DNA of 64,000 nt from Amycolatopsis sacchari. Its GTDB lineage: Bacteria; Actinomycetota; Actinomycetes; Mycobacteriales; Pseudonocardiaceae. Location of the stretch: NCBI RefSeq assembly GCF_900114035.1, contig NZ_FORP01000021.1, positions 62,001 to 126,000 on the forward strand. The letters are read 5' to 3'. Shown here piece by piece: positions 1 to 8,572 of the stretch (position 1 is its first letter; the number at the start of each line of letters is the position of its first letter). Below the pieces are notes generated by a model, which was given only the letters and a program-made list of their open reading frames with translations, searched no databases and was not told where the DNA came from. The position numbers and the translations under genes were made by a program.

Positions 1-1529
1 TGCGCTGCGTCCGCGGCCTGCCCGGCGTGCGCGGCGGCGTCATCCGCTGCGGCCGCAGCAGCCTGTGCGGCGCTTGCGGCGGCGGCTGCGGCATCAGCGG
101 CCTGACCTGCGTCAACGCTCGCTTCGTGCGCCCAGGACTGACTGGCCTGTGCCGCAGCAGTCGCTCGGGCTGCCTGGGCTCGCGCTGTCGCCGCGGCCGC
201 CCGTGCTTGGCGCGCGTCAGCACCGGCAGCGGCAGCATTGTTCGCAGCAATGGTCGCGTTGTCGGCGGCAATGCGCGATTGCGCGGCAGCGTCGTTGGCT
301 GCCCCGCCCGCGATCTCGGCCTGTTCCGAAGCCGTACGGGCCGACCTCGCCGCGTCAGCAGCGGTCGACGCCGCGACTGCGGCGTTGCGTGCTGTCTCCG
401 CCGCCGAACGCGCCGCGTCAGCCTTGCCCTTGTCCATCACAGCAGCAGCCGCGGCGTTGTACGCGTTGGTCGCTGCCGTGCCGGCCCGCGAGGCCGCCGC
501 GGCGGCACGGGAAGCGGCAGCGGCAGCGGTGTTCGCGGCCCGGGTCGCGGCGTTTGACGCGCCGATCGCCTGCCGCGCTGTGGCCGCCGCTTGGTTGGCG
601 GCGTATGCCGCGCGAGCCGCTGCGTCGGTCGCCCGCCCCACATCTCCCTGGGCTGCCGCGGCCGCGTCCTTCGCCGCCTGCGCCGCCCGCTGCGCGGCGG
701 CGGCCTCGGCCACGGCACGGTCGGACTGCTGCTTCGCGATTTGGGTTTCTGTCGCCGCTTGGTCCGATGCCGCCTTCGCGGTGGACACAAGCTGCGCTAT
801 CGAGTCCGTCTCGGCGTCCCGTGCCTGCGCCACTGGCAGGTCGACGCTGAGGAACTGATTCAGCGCCTCGACGGTGTTCGCGTCGAGTGCCTGTTGGGCG
901 GCCTGACGCACCTCCGGCCCACCCGCCGCCATCAGCTGGTTCACCCGGATCGACTGGTCGATCTCGTACGGCGCCTGCCAACCACTGTCGAGAAAGGTCC
1001 GCAGGGCCTCCGTGGTCCCCGCGTCGAGCGCCTGCTGGGCCGCCTTCTGAACCTGCGGACCGCCGACGGACATCATCTGGTTGACCCGCACGCTCAGGTC
1101 GTTGTCGCTCGCGGCCTGCCAGCCCGTCGTCAGGAAAGCCGTCAGCGCGTCGTCGGTTCCCGCGTCCAGCGCCTGCTGCGCGGCCGTGACCGTCGAAGGC
1201 CCACCCGCCGCCATCATCTTGTTGACCTGCACGTCCCGGTCGATGGAAGCGTCCGGATCCTTCTGCGTCGTCAAGAACGCGGTTACGTCGGCATCGCTGC
1301 CGAGCAGCGCCTTCTCGGCATCCCGTTTCGTGGCGGGACCGCCGAACTCCCACAACCGCGCCACCTTCTCGCGGTCGCTGTCGGGGCTGGGCGCGGGGTC
1401 GGTGGCGCTCGTCATGGCACGAGGAACCGGGGCCGCCACGGATTCGGGAGCGACGACTGTCCCACTCACGACGATCACGGCCACAGCCGTCGCCAAGAAG
1501 GCACGAAAACGTCCTAATGCCAGGCCCAT
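1..1529 (-). CDS. ALF-repeat, Ala-rich secreted protein (3' end outside window)
   Basis: The reading frame is open from an ATG at 1529 to the left edge, so about 509 residues are seen and the C-terminus is missing. Residues 1-33 form a signal peptide (basic start, hydrophobic core, AA near the end). About four repeats of roughly 45 residues follow, each with a GG..V..AA..AL.A pattern and a following FL, which fits the short ALF repeat of actinobacterial surface proteins. The rest of the visible part is almost only Ala with Asp, Gln, Arg, Ser and Thr, and should form a long helix or coiled coil. In this family such N-termini often carry a C-terminal toxin, HINT or enzyme domain, which cannot be seen here. 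The gene is divergent from the small exported protein at 1788. Confidence 0.72.
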   Translation of the reverse strand, partial: MGLALGRFRAFLATAVAVIVVSGTVVAPESVAAPVPRAMTSATDPAPSPDSDREKVARLWEFGGPATKRDAEKALLGSDADVTAFLTTQKDPDASIDRDVQVNKMMAAGGPSTVTAAQQALDAGTDDALTAFLTTGWQAASDNDLSVRVNQMMSVGGPQVQKAAQQALDAGTTEALRTFLDSGWQAPYEIDQSIRVNQLMAAGGPEVRQAAQQALDANTVEALNQFLSVDLPVAQARDAETDSIAQLVSTAKAASDQAATETQIAKQQSDRAVAEAAAAQRAAQAAKDAAAAAQGDVGRATDAAARAAYAANQAAATARQAIGASNAATRAANTAAAAASRAAAAASRAGTAATNAYNAAAAAVMDKGKADAARSAAETARNAAVAASTAADAARSARTASEQAEIAGGAANDAAAQSRIAADNATIAANNAAAAGADARQARAAAATARAQAARATAAAQASQSWAHEASVDAGQAADAAAAAASAAQAAAAAADDAAAHAGQAADAA

Positions 1530-1622
1530 GTTGGAAACTCCCCCAGTACCCGAGTTTTCCCGATAATCAGAAACCGATGACACGCTGGTCGCGATGGACG
1601 CTAACCGCAAAAATCCGGTTTC

Positions 1623-1646
1623 CGTTACCGCCAAATGGCGGTAACG
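1623..1646. promoter_or_regulatory. 24-bp perfect palindrome in divergent intergenic region
   Basis: Two 11-base arms (cgttaccgcca and tggcggtaacg) are exact inverted copies separated by AA. The site lies 94 bases upstream of the ALF gene and about 140 bases upstream of the small exported protein gene. It is therefore placed to act as an operator for both. The binding protein is unknown. Confidence 0.55.
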
Positions 1647-1751
1647 TAGATCACTTGTGCATTTAGGAAAAGGATGATTTACGCTTCACCGCGCCGCAGT
1701 CCACCATCCAGAACGAGTCTGACATCAGGCGGCAAATGTCCGAATAGTACC

Positions 1752-1771
1752 GTTCTCCTTCTGCGGAGAAC
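1752..1771 (+). other. Short hairpin in leader of the exported-protein gene
   Basis: The arms gttctcc and ggagaac pair perfectly around a 6-base loop, 16 bases before the ATG at 1788 and just ahead of the G-rich ribosome binding site (1777-1782). It could be a second operator or a 5' mRNA hairpin that protects the message or affects translation. Confidence 0.35.
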
Positions 1772-1787
1772 AGTTTTGGGGGAACAC

Positions 1788-2321
1788 ATGCGCATATTCA
1801 GGCGTGCCCTGCTTGTGGCAGCCGCCGCCGCGGTAGCACTGGCCGGCGGAACGATTGCGGCGGTCTCGGCGACGGGCCAGGAGTCGGCGACAGATGACCA
1901 GCCATCCATCGTCGAGGACTTCACCTATCCCGGGGCAGCACAGATCCAGGCGAGCGACAAGGTCGAGCTGCTCAGCGGCGACGGCCACATCGTCTACACC
2001 GATTGCCCCAGCGGCCCGGACACCGTCGGGCTCATCATGGTTCGAACCACCGACCTCGTCGGCCCTGCCGGCGACGGCAAGGTCTGCTTCCACGTCCTCG
2101 GTAGGAGCGGCTACCTCACCATGAAGATTCCCGCCGTGTACTCCATCCGGGGTGACGGGCTGCAAGCGGGCCAAGGACACAAACTCAAGGCGACGCTGAC
2201 CACGAACGGCACGACGACCACGACCGTCGACGTCAACCCCAGCGGTACCACCCAGGTCGGCATCACCACGAACCCGCCCGGCGACCCCACCACCCTGCTG
2301 CGGCTCGACGCCAGCTCCTGA
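1788..2321 (+). CDS. Small exported protein of unknown function
   Basis: The product has 177 residues. The ATG at 1788 is chosen because a G-rich ribosome binding site lies at 1777-1782 and the product then begins with a classic signal peptide (MRIFRRALL followed by an Ala/Val core to about residue 29). An ATG at 1674 in the same frame would bury this signal. The mature part is beta-rich, with two Cys residues (in TDCPSG and KVCFHV) that could form a disulfide, and a Thr-rich C-terminus. I do not recognise a family. The gene lies 37 bases before the LGFP protein on the same strand and is probably co-transcribed with it, so both products would leave the cell together. Confidence 0.75.
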   Translation: MRIFRRALLVAAAAAVALAGGTIAAVSATGQESATDDQPSIVEDFTYPGAAQIQASDKVELLSGDGHIVYTDCPSGPDTVGLIMVRTTDLVGPAGDGKVCFHVLGRSGYLTMKIPAVYSIRGDGLQAGQGHKLKATLTTNGTTTTTVDVNPSGTTQVGITTNPPGDPTTLLRLDASS

Positions 2322-2358
2322 CCACCATCCACACAGATCCACTGGGGAGTACACCAAC

Positions 2359-4062
2359 ATGCACTTGAACCGCCTCAGACGCGGAGTCGCTTACAGCACG
2401 CTCGCAGCGTTGCCGTTCGGCATCGCGTTGCTGACCGCCAACGCTGCCGACGCGGTCGCCGGCAGCACGGCCACCGATGCCTCTTACGGTTTCGTCGCGA
2501 AGATTTCCACCGGCACCAGTGCCTGCACCGGGGTGCTCGTCGACTCACGCTGGGTGCTGACCTCCAGCACGTGCTTTCCCGACACCACCAAACCCGGCGC
2601 ACCCGCGCACCCCGCCACGATCACGGTGGGCCGACCGGACCTGACCACGACTACCGGTCACACCGTGCAGGCCGCGTCCGTCATCCCCCGCCCTGACCGC
2701 AACCTCGCCTTGGTCCGGCTGGACACCGCGGTCACCGACATCGCTCCGATCACGCTGGCGACCACCGCCCCCCAGGCCGGGGACACCGTGTCCTTGGCCG
2801 GCTTCGGGCGGACCGCCACCGACTGGGTGCCCGACCAGCTGCACATCACCACGGCCGGCATCGCTTCCCTCGGTGACACCACCCTCGCCGTGAACGGCAG
2901 TACCTGCAAGGGAGACGCGGGCGGGCCCGCCTTCCGGCAGAACAACGGACACCTCGAATTGCTGGCTGTCAACCATTCGTCGTGGCAGAGCGGTTGCTTC
3001 GGTGAAACCGAGACCCGCACGGGCGCCACCGAAGCGCGCACCGACGACCTGCACGACTGGCTCGTCCAGCAAACGACCAGCCCGATCGTCGCCCGTTACC
3101 TCGATCTCGGGGGCGCCACGTCGTTCCTCGGCGCTGCGGTCGGCGTCGAGACCACTGTTTCCGGCGGTAGTGTGCAGGACTACGAGCACGGGGCGATCTA
3201 CTACTCCTCCGCCAGCGGCGCCCACTGGATGGAGGGGCCGATCCTGCAGCACTACCGCGAACTGGGCGGGCCCGCCTCGCTCGGCTTCCCCGCCACCGAC
3301 GAAACCGCGACCCCGGACGGAGTCGGCCGCTACAACCACTTCAACCACCCCGACGGCGCATCCATCTACTGGACACCCACCACCGGAGCACACGAAATCC
3401 ACGGCGCCATCCGGAACAAGTGGGCCGCGATGGGCTGGGAAAGGGGCCTCGGCTACCCCGTCAACGACGAGGTCACCACCACCGACGGCGCGCACTACAA
3501 CGACTTCAGCCTGCCCGACGGCGCCTCCATCTACTGGACCTCCACCACCGGCGCCTACGAAATCCAAGGCGACATCCGCAAGAAGTGGCTCGCCATGGGC
3601 GCCGGACCACGACTGGGCTACCCGACTACCGACGAGTCGATCACGCCTGACGGAATCGGCCGCTACAACCACTTCAACCACCCCGACGGCGCATCCATCT
3701 ACTGGACGCCCAACACCGGAGCACACCAAATCCAGGGCGCCATCCGGAACAAGTGGGCCGCGATGGGCTGGGAAACCGGCCCCGGCTACCCCACCACCGA
3801 CGAAACCACCACCCCCGACGGCATCGGCCGGTTCAACCACTTCACCAACAACACGTCCATCTACTGGAGCCCCAGTAGTGGGGTTCACTCCGTAGTCGGC
3901 ACCATCCGCGACACCTGGGCCTCACTCGGCTGGGAACGAAGCCGGCTCGGCTACCCCACCAGCGACGAATACGGCATCGCAGGCGGCCGCCGCAGCGACT
4001 TCCAACACGGCTACATCACCTGGAACGCCAGCAACAACACCACCCAGGTCTTCTACAGCTGA
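2359..4062 (+). CDS. Trypsin-fold pseudoprotease with C-terminal LGFP repeats
   Basis: The 567-residue product has a signal peptide (1 to about 33), an S1 trypsin-like domain (about 36-235) and LGFP repeats (about 240-567). The trypsin fold is clear: CTGVLV, WVLT, the LAGFGR strand and GD.GGP. The three catalytic positions are changed: the usual AAHC is SSTC (Thr71), the usual NDIAL Asp is Asn115, and the active Ser in GDSGGP is Ala187. It should therefore bind rather than cleave. Five LGFP-type motifs with TDE or NDE after them are visible (one is GPGYP), and a degenerate one precedes them. Such repeats are thought to anchor proteins to the cell wall in mycolic-acid bacteria and their relatives. 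It probably acts outside the cell, perhaps with the protein encoded at 1788. Confidence 0.88.
   Translation: MHLNRLRRGVAYSTLAALPFGIALLTANAADAVAGSTATDASYGFVAKISTGTSACTGVLVDSRWVLTSSTCFPDTTKPGAPAHPATITVGRPDLTTTTGHTVQAASVIPRPDRNLALVRLDTAVTDIAPITLATTAPQAGDTVSLAGFGRTATDWVPDQLHITTAGIASLGDTTLAVNGSTCKGDAGGPAFRQNNGHLELLAVNHSSWQSGCFGETETRTGATEARTDDLHDWLVQQTTSPIVARYLDLGGATSFLGAAVGVETTVSGGSVQDYEHGAIYYSSASGAHWMEGPILQHYRELGGPASLGFPATDETATPDGVGRYNHFNHPDGASIYWTPTTGAHEIHGAIRNKWAAMGWERGLGYPVNDEVTTTDGAHYNDFSLPDGASIYWTSTTGAYEIQGDIRKKWLAMGAGPRLGYPTTDESITPDGIGRYNHFNHPDGASIYWTPNTGAHQIQGAIRNKWAAMGWETGPGYPTTDETTTPDGIGRFNHFTNNTSIYWSPSSGVHSVVGTIRDTWASLGWERSRLGYPTSDEYGIAGGRRSDFQHGYITWNASNNTTQVFYS
3323..3707 (+). repeat. 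Recent duplication inside LGFP repeat region
   Basis: Bases 3323-3374 are identical to 3656-3707 (52 bases, offset 333 bases or 111 codons). The following segments around 3403 and 3737 are also nearly identical. This points to recent expansion or gene conversion of a two-repeat block that keeps the frame. Confidence 0.85.
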
Positions 4063-4083
4063 GGGGGATACCGGAAACACATC

Positions 4084-4112
4084 GGTGGGCCTGGACACGT
4101 TCCAGACCCACC
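4084..4112. terminator. Bidirectional stem-loop between convergent genes
   Basis: The arms 4084-4095 and 4101-4112 pair over 12 bases with one mismatch around a 5-base loop. The hairpin sits between the ends of the LGFP gene (+) and rlmN (-). There is no strong T-run, which is common for terminators in high-GC actinobacteria. Confidence 0.55.
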
Positions 4113-4168
4113 GCTGCTGTGTCTCAAACCCTCTTCGCCGATCGGAACGTTGACAGGCCCCGCTCCGG

Positions 4169-5275
4169 TCAGCCCTCCGCGGCGAGCTGCCCGCAGGCGG
4201 CCGCGATCTCCTGGCCTCGCGTGTCCCGCACCGTGCACGCAACTCCCCCGGCGTTGACGCGCCGCACGAACTCGCGTTCCACCGGCTTCGGCGACGCGTC
4301 CCACTTCGAGCCCGGCGTGGGGTTCAGCGGGATGACGTTGACGTGCACCAGCTGCCCGAGGTGCTTGCGCAACCGCTTGGCCAGCAGGTCCGCGCGCCAC
4401 GGCTGGTCGTTGATGTCCCGGATCAGCGCGTACTCGATCGACACGCGCCGCCCTGAGGTGTCGGCGTAGTACCGCGCCGCCTCCAGCACCTCGTCCACCG
4501 ACCAGCGGTTGTTGACCGGCACCAGCGTGTCGCGCAGCTCGTCGTCCGGCGTGTGCAGCGACACCGCCAGCCTGACCTGCATCTTCTCGTCCGCGAGCTT
4601 GCGGATCGCCGGCGCGAGCCCGACCGTCGAGACCGTCACCGACCGCTGCGAAATCCCCAGCCCCGAGGGCGCGGGCTCGGTGATCCGGCGGACCGCCGCG
4701 ACCACGCGCTTGTAGTTCGCCAGCGGCTCACCCATACCCATGAACACGATGTTCGACAGCCGCCCCGGACCGCCGGGCATCAGCCCGTCCCGCATCACGG
4801 CCGCCGCCGACCGCACCTGGTCGACGATCTCCGCGGTCGACAGGTTGCGGTCGAGCCCACCCTGCCCGGTCGCGCAGAACGGGCACGCCATCCCGCACCC
4901 CGCCTGGCTGGAGATGCACAGCGTGGCGCGGTCGGGGTAGCGCATGAGCACGCTCTCCAGCAGGGTGCCGTCGTGCGCGCGCCACAGCGTCTTGCGCGTC
5001 GCGCCGCCGTCGGCCTCCAGCGCCCTGACCTCGGTGAGCAACGGCGGCATCAGCTCGGTGACCAGGCGCTCGCGCGAGGCGGCCGGGATGTCGGTCATCG
5101 CCTCGGGGTCCACGGTCAGCCGCGAGAAGTAGTGGTTCGACAGCTGCTTGGCGCGGAACGGCTTCTCACCGAGCTCCGCGACGGCTTCGGCGCGCTCGGC
5201 CACGGAGAGGTCGGCGAGGTGGCGCGGCGGCAGGCCGCGCTTGGGCGCTTCGAAGACCAGGGGAAGGGCAGTCAT
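4169..5275 (-). CDS. rlmN: 23S rRNA (adenine(2503)-C2)-methyltransferase RlmN
   Basis: The 368-residue radical-SAM enzyme methylates C2 of A2503 in 23S rRNA and also A37 of some tRNAs. The iron-sulfur cluster motif CGMACPFC is present, followed by [11 protein letters not shown], the STVG segment and a C-terminal [16 protein letters not shown] that carries the conserved resolving Cys. The start MTALPLVF at 5275 gives a normal family length; the frame stays open further upstream but that part is out of character. It is transcribed alone and is divergent from the PadR regulator. Confidence 0.95.
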   Translation of the reverse strand: MTALPLVFEAPKRGLPPRHLADLSVAERAEAVAELGEKPFRAKQLSNHYFSRLTVDPEAMTDIPAASRERLVTELMPPLLTEVRALEADGGATRKTLWRAHDGTLLESVLMRYPDRATLCISSQAGCGMACPFCATGQGGLDRNLSTAEIVDQVRSAAAVMRDGLMPGGPGRLSNIVFMGMGEPLANYKRVVAAVRRITEPAPSGLGISQRSVTVSTVGLAPAIRKLADEKMQVRLAVSLHTPDDELRDTLVPVNNRWSVDEVLEAARYYADTSGRRVSIEYALIRDINDQPWRADLLAKRLRKHLGQLVHVNVIPLNPTPGSKWDASPKPVEREFVRRVNAGGVACTVRDTRGQEIAAACGQLAAEG

Positions 5276-5323
5276 AACCGTTCCAGTGTGCCACGACCAG
5301 GGCGGTTGCGTTCCGACTGTTTC

Positions 5324-5333
5324 CGATATATCG
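5324..5333. promoter_or_regulatory. Palindrome cgatatatcg, likely PadR operator
   Basis: This AT-rich 10-bp perfect palindrome stands out in a GC-rich context, 35 bases upstream of the PadR gene. PadR-type regulators commonly bind ATAT-centred palindromes and repress their own genes. The site also lies 49 bases upstream of rlmN on the other strand. Confidence 0.5.
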
Positions 5334-5367
5334 TGAACATGTCGGAACACAACGAAAGGAGACCGAC

Positions 5368-5985
5368 ATGAGAAACCGTCCACCCTTCCCCCCTGGTCGA
5401 GAAGCACGAGGCGCGTTCGGGCCCTGGTCCCGCGGCGGCTTCGGCGAGTTCCCCCCTGGCTGGGGCCCCGGCGGCCCGCACCGTGGACGCGGACGCGGTC
5501 ACGGCGGTCCACACCAGCGCGGCGGTCGTCGCGGCCGGCGTGGTGACGTCCGCGCGGCGATCCTGGCCCTGCTCGCAGAGCAGCCGCGGCACGGTTACGA
5601 GATCATCAGCGAGATCGGCGAACGCAGTGGCGGCTTCTGGCGCCCGAGCCCCGGCTCGGTGTACCCGACGCTGCAGCTGCTGGCCGACGAAGGCCTGGTG
5701 GTCAGCCGTGACGAAGGCGGCAAGAAGTTGTTCGAGCTGACCGACGAGGGCCGCGCCGCCGCCGAGCGGCTCGACAGCAGCCCGCCGTGGGAGCAGATCG
5801 CGCACGACGTCGACCCCGTCGAGATCGACCTGCGCAAGGCCGGCGCGACGCTGGCCGCGGCGGCGATCCAGGTGTCGCAGGCCGGCACGCCGGAGCAGAA
5901 GAAGCGCGCTGTGACCGTCCTCAACGAGGCGCGGCGTGCGCTCTACGGCATCCTCGGCGAGATCGACGAGGAAGACGCCGAGTGA
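5368..5985 (+). CDS. PadR family transcriptional regulator
   Basis: The 205-residue protein starts with about 58 residues rich in Gly, Arg and Pro, which are unusual for the family and may be disordered. The PadR winged helix follows ([20 protein letters not shown], then [13 protein letters not shown], then the wing with [11 protein letters not shown]) and ends in a helical dimerisation region. A good ribosome binding site (aaaggag) precedes the ATG. The target is not obvious; the palindrome at 5324 suggests autoregulation. The 3' end overlaps the convergent methyltransferase gene by 43 bases. Confidence 0.9.
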   Translation: MRNRPPFPPGREARGAFGPWSRGGFGEFPPGWGPGGPHRGRGRGHGGPHQRGGRRGRRGDVRAAILALLAEQPRHGYEIISEIGERSGGFWRPSPGSVYPTLQLLADEGLVVSRDEGGKKLFELTDEGRAAAERLDSSPPWEQIAHDVDPVEIDLRKAGATLAAAAIQVSQAGTPEQKKRAVTVLNEARRALYGILGEIDEEDAE

Positions 5986-6755
5986 CCAGGCAGCACGAGG
6001 CCGGTGGGCTTTCCGCGGATATGCACGCGATAGCCCACCGGCACCGTGTACCCGTCGTGGTTCCCGTTGTGGCGTAACACATCCCCGATCGCGCGCTGGG
6101 CGACCGCGGGGCTGAACTCGATCTTGAGCACCGCTTCCAGCTCCGCGCGGCTTTCGAAGCGCCACCGCGTCGCCACGCGGTGACACCGGAAACCGTTGCG
6201 CTCGAAGAAATCCTCCACGGCCCGCGCGTCGTAGTGCGGCAGGTCCTCCCGCATCCAGCGCCCGTACGGTTCGGCCGTCGCGTCCAGGTCCACGATCGCC
6301 AGCACCCCGCCCGGCCGCAGAACCCGGTCGGTTTCCCGCAAACCGGGCTCACAGCCGGGACCGAAGAAGTACGCCGTCCGCGCGTGCACGACGTCGACGC
6401 TCGCGTCCGGCAACGGAACGCGTTGCGCGGAACCGGTCAGCACGCGGACGTTGCCGGATCCGGAAACTCTCCGTCGCGCCTTGTGCACCAACGGTTCATG
6501 CGGCTCGACGCCGATCACCGAACGTGCCGTCCCGGCGAACTTCGGCAGGTGAAAACCGTCCCCACACCCGAGGTCGAGGACATCCCTGCCCGCCCAAGGG
6601 GATTCGCGGTCGAGGACACGCCAGATCTCGCCGTCGACGTCCTGCGCGCGGTTCTCCAGCTCGTACGTGTCGGGGTAGTACCAGATGTTCGGGCTGGGCA
6701 CGACACCGCCGTCGCGGGAGAGCGCTTTCAGCCCGCGCCGGGCGGCTTGCCACAT
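5943..6755 (-). CDS. Class I SAM-dependent methyltransferase
   Basis: The 270-residue protein has the SAM-binding motif I VLDLGCGDGFHLPKFAG, a VIGVEPHEP motif II and RVLRPGGVLAIVDLD as motif III. The ATG at 6755 is chosen because the frame upstream is a shadow of the VOC gene. Homologous small-molecule methyltransferases have the same layout, but the substrate cannot be read from the sequence. The last 43 bases lie under the PadR gene on the other strand. Confidence 0.85.
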   Translation of the reverse strand: MWQAARRGLKALSRDGGVVPSPNIWYYPDTYELENRAQDVDGEIWRVLDRESPWAGRDVLDLGCGDGFHLPKFAGTARSVIGVEPHEPLVHKARRRVSGSGNVRVLTGSAQRVPLPDASVDVVHARTAYFFGPGCEPGLRETDRVLRPGGVLAIVDLDATAEPYGRWMREDLPHYDARAVEDFFERNGFRCHRVATRWRFESRAELEAVLKIEFSPAVAQRAIGDVLRHNGNHDGYTVPVGYRVHIRGKPTGLVLPGHSASSSSISPRMP

Positions 6756-6836
6756 AATCGCAGGATACGGGATCGAACGACGAAAAATTCTTGCGACAGC
6801 CGTAGACTCGAAGCCTCCCCGGGACAGGAGGCACCC

Positions 6837-7685
6837 ATGGCACTCGGCCCGCTGCCCACCCAGGCGATACTCCCCTCCGGTATCCCCTGCTGGGTGGAAC
6901 TGGCGACCCTGGACGAGGGCATCGCGCAGCAGTTCTACAACGGACTCTTCGGCTGGACCTTCCACCTCAGCCGCGACCCCGCCGCTCCCAGCGGCCGCTA
7001 CCTCATCGCCGCGCTCGGCAACCGCGACGTGGCGGGCATCTACCTCGGCGGCGCCAGGCAACCGAGCCTGTGGACCATCAACATCTCCGTGCAGAGCACC
7101 GCGAACGCGGCCGAATGGACGCAGCACCTCGGCGGCACGGTCACCCTGGGGCCGGTCGCGATCCCGGGCCGGGGCAGCATCGTGCACGTGGTGGACCCGT
7201 CCGGCGCGCCGACCGTGTTCTGGCAGCCGTCGGCGGCGTGGGACTTCCTGACCGGAGTGCCGAACACCTTCGTCAGCGCCGACCTGAACACGCACAACGG
7301 CGAAGCCGCGGACGGGTTCTTCTGCCGCTTGTTCAACTACAACGCCCGCCAGATCGGCGACGACCGCGGGATCGACTACTCGGAATGGCTGATCGACCAG
7401 CAGCCCGTGCTCTACCGGTACGTCATGGGGCCCGAGTACCCGCCGGAGACGCTGCCGCACTGGATGGTGTACTTCGAGGTCGATCCCGCTCGCGGGACGG
7501 ACGCCACGGCGGGGCACGCGATCATGCTGGGCGGGCGCGTGGTCGTCGAACCGTACGACACGCCGTGGGGCCGGATCGCCGTGCTCGCCGACCCGTGTGG
7601 CGCGGTGTTCTCGGTGATCGACCGCAGCCTGGTGCTGGTCGACGAATCAGGCCGCGCCGAGGTGGACGACCCGTACGACGACTAG
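6837..7685 (+). CDS. VOC family protein with two glyoxalase-like domains
   Basis: The 282-residue protein consists of two glyoxalase/bleomycin-resistance type modules. The first begins CWVELATLDEGIAQQFYNGLFGWTF and the second about residue 140 with FVSADLNTHNGEAADGFF. Such duplicated proteins in actinobacteria are often annotated as antibiotic-binding or glyoxalase-like, but no substrate is known. A strong site (gggacaggagg) fixes the ATG at 6837. The stop overlaps the stop of the convergent cdsA by four bases. Confidence 0.85.
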   Translation: MALGPLPTQAILPSGIPCWVELATLDEGIAQQFYNGLFGWTFHLSRDPAAPSGRYLIAALGNRDVAGIYLGGARQPSLWTINISVQSTANAAEWTQHLGGTVTLGPVAIPGRGSIVHVVDPSGAPTVFWQPSAAWDFLTGVPNTFVSADLNTHNGEAADGFFCRLFNYNARQIGDDRGIDYSEWLIDQQPVLYRYVMGPEYPPETLPHWMVYFEVDPARGTDATAGHAIMLGGRVVVEPYDTPWGRIAVLADPCGAVFSVIDRSLVLVDESGRAEVDDPYDD

Positions 7686-8572
7686 CCCACAAAGGCCGTC
7701 AACAGCACCCACGAAACCACGGCCGACGGGAGCAGCGAGTCGAGCCGGTCCATCAGCCCGCCGTGCCCCGGCAGCATCGTGCCCATGTCCTTGATCCCCA
7801 GGTCGCGCTTGATGAGCGACTCGACGAGGTCCCCGAGCGTCGCGGTGAGCACGATCGCGGCGCCGAACAGCACGCCCTGCCACACGTGCCCGTCCAGCAG
7901 GAAGTGCACCGACAGCGCGCCGCCGACGATGCCCGCGACGAGTGAGCCGGTGAAGCCCTCCCACGTCTTCTTCGGGCTGATCGTCGGCGCCATCGGGTGC
8001 TTGCCCTTCAGCACCCCGGCCGCGTAACCACCGGTGTCGGAGGCGACCACGCCGATCATGAACGTCAGCACGCGGCCCACCCCGTCCGCGGGCGGCACGA
8101 GCATCGCCGCGAACGACGCGAACATCGGCAGGTAAGCCGCCGCGAACACCGACGTCGCGATGTCGCGCAGGTAGCCGTCCGCACCGCCGGGCAACCGCCA
8201 CAGCAAGCAGGCGAGCACGGTGAGCGCGAACGCGATCACCGCACCCTTCAGCCCGAACGGCCAGGTCAGCCACACCATCGCCTGGCCGCCGACCAGCAGC
8301 GGGACCAGCGCGAGCCGGATACCGGCCGCCCGGCGCACGGCCTGGGCGAACTCGATCGTGCCGACCGCGACGGCGACCGCGATGATCCCGATGAACAGGT
8401 ACCGCACGGTGAGCAGCGAGACGAGGATCGCCGCCCCCAGCACCAGCCCGACCGCGATCGCCGCGGGCAGGTTGCGCCCCGCCCGCGACGCCTTCTTGGC
8501 CGGCGGGGCGGGTTCCCCCGGCTCGGGAGAAGGTGTCGGCACCTTCTCCTGTTCTTCGCTCACCTGGGCCAT
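7682..8572 (-). CDS. cdsA: Phosphatidate cytidylyltransferase
   Basis: The 296-residue membrane enzyme makes CDP-diacylglycerol from phosphatidic acid and CTP, the branch point of phospholipid synthesis. After a Pro/Glu-rich cytoplasmic N-terminus of about 35 residues there are around eight membrane segments. The CDP-alcohol signature is at the C-terminus (SLIKRDLGIKDMG...PGHGGLMDRLDS). Its ATG overlaps the frr stop by one base, so it is translationally coupled as the last gene of the frr-cdsA pair. Confidence 0.95.
   Translation of the reverse strand: MAQVSEEQEKVPTPSPEPGEPAPPAKKASRAGRNLPAAIAVGLVLGAAILVSLLTVRYLFIGIIAVAVAVGTIEFAQAVRRAAGIRLALVPLLVGGQAMVWLTWPFGLKGAVIAFALTVLACLLWRLPGGADGYLRDIATSVFAAAYLPMFASFAAMLVPPADGVGRVLTFMIGVVASDTGGYAAGVLKGKHPMAPTISPKKTWEGFTGSLVAGIVGGALSVHFLLDGHVWQGVLFGAAIVLTATLGDLVESLIKRDLGIKDMGTMLPGHGGLMDRLDSLLPSAVVSWVLLTAFVG

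Noticed and set aside
7070-7945. Frames of 200 to 300 codons antisense or out of frame to the VOC and cdsA genes
   Set aside because: These are GC-skew shadows with Arg/Pro-rich translations, and the real genes explain the region.
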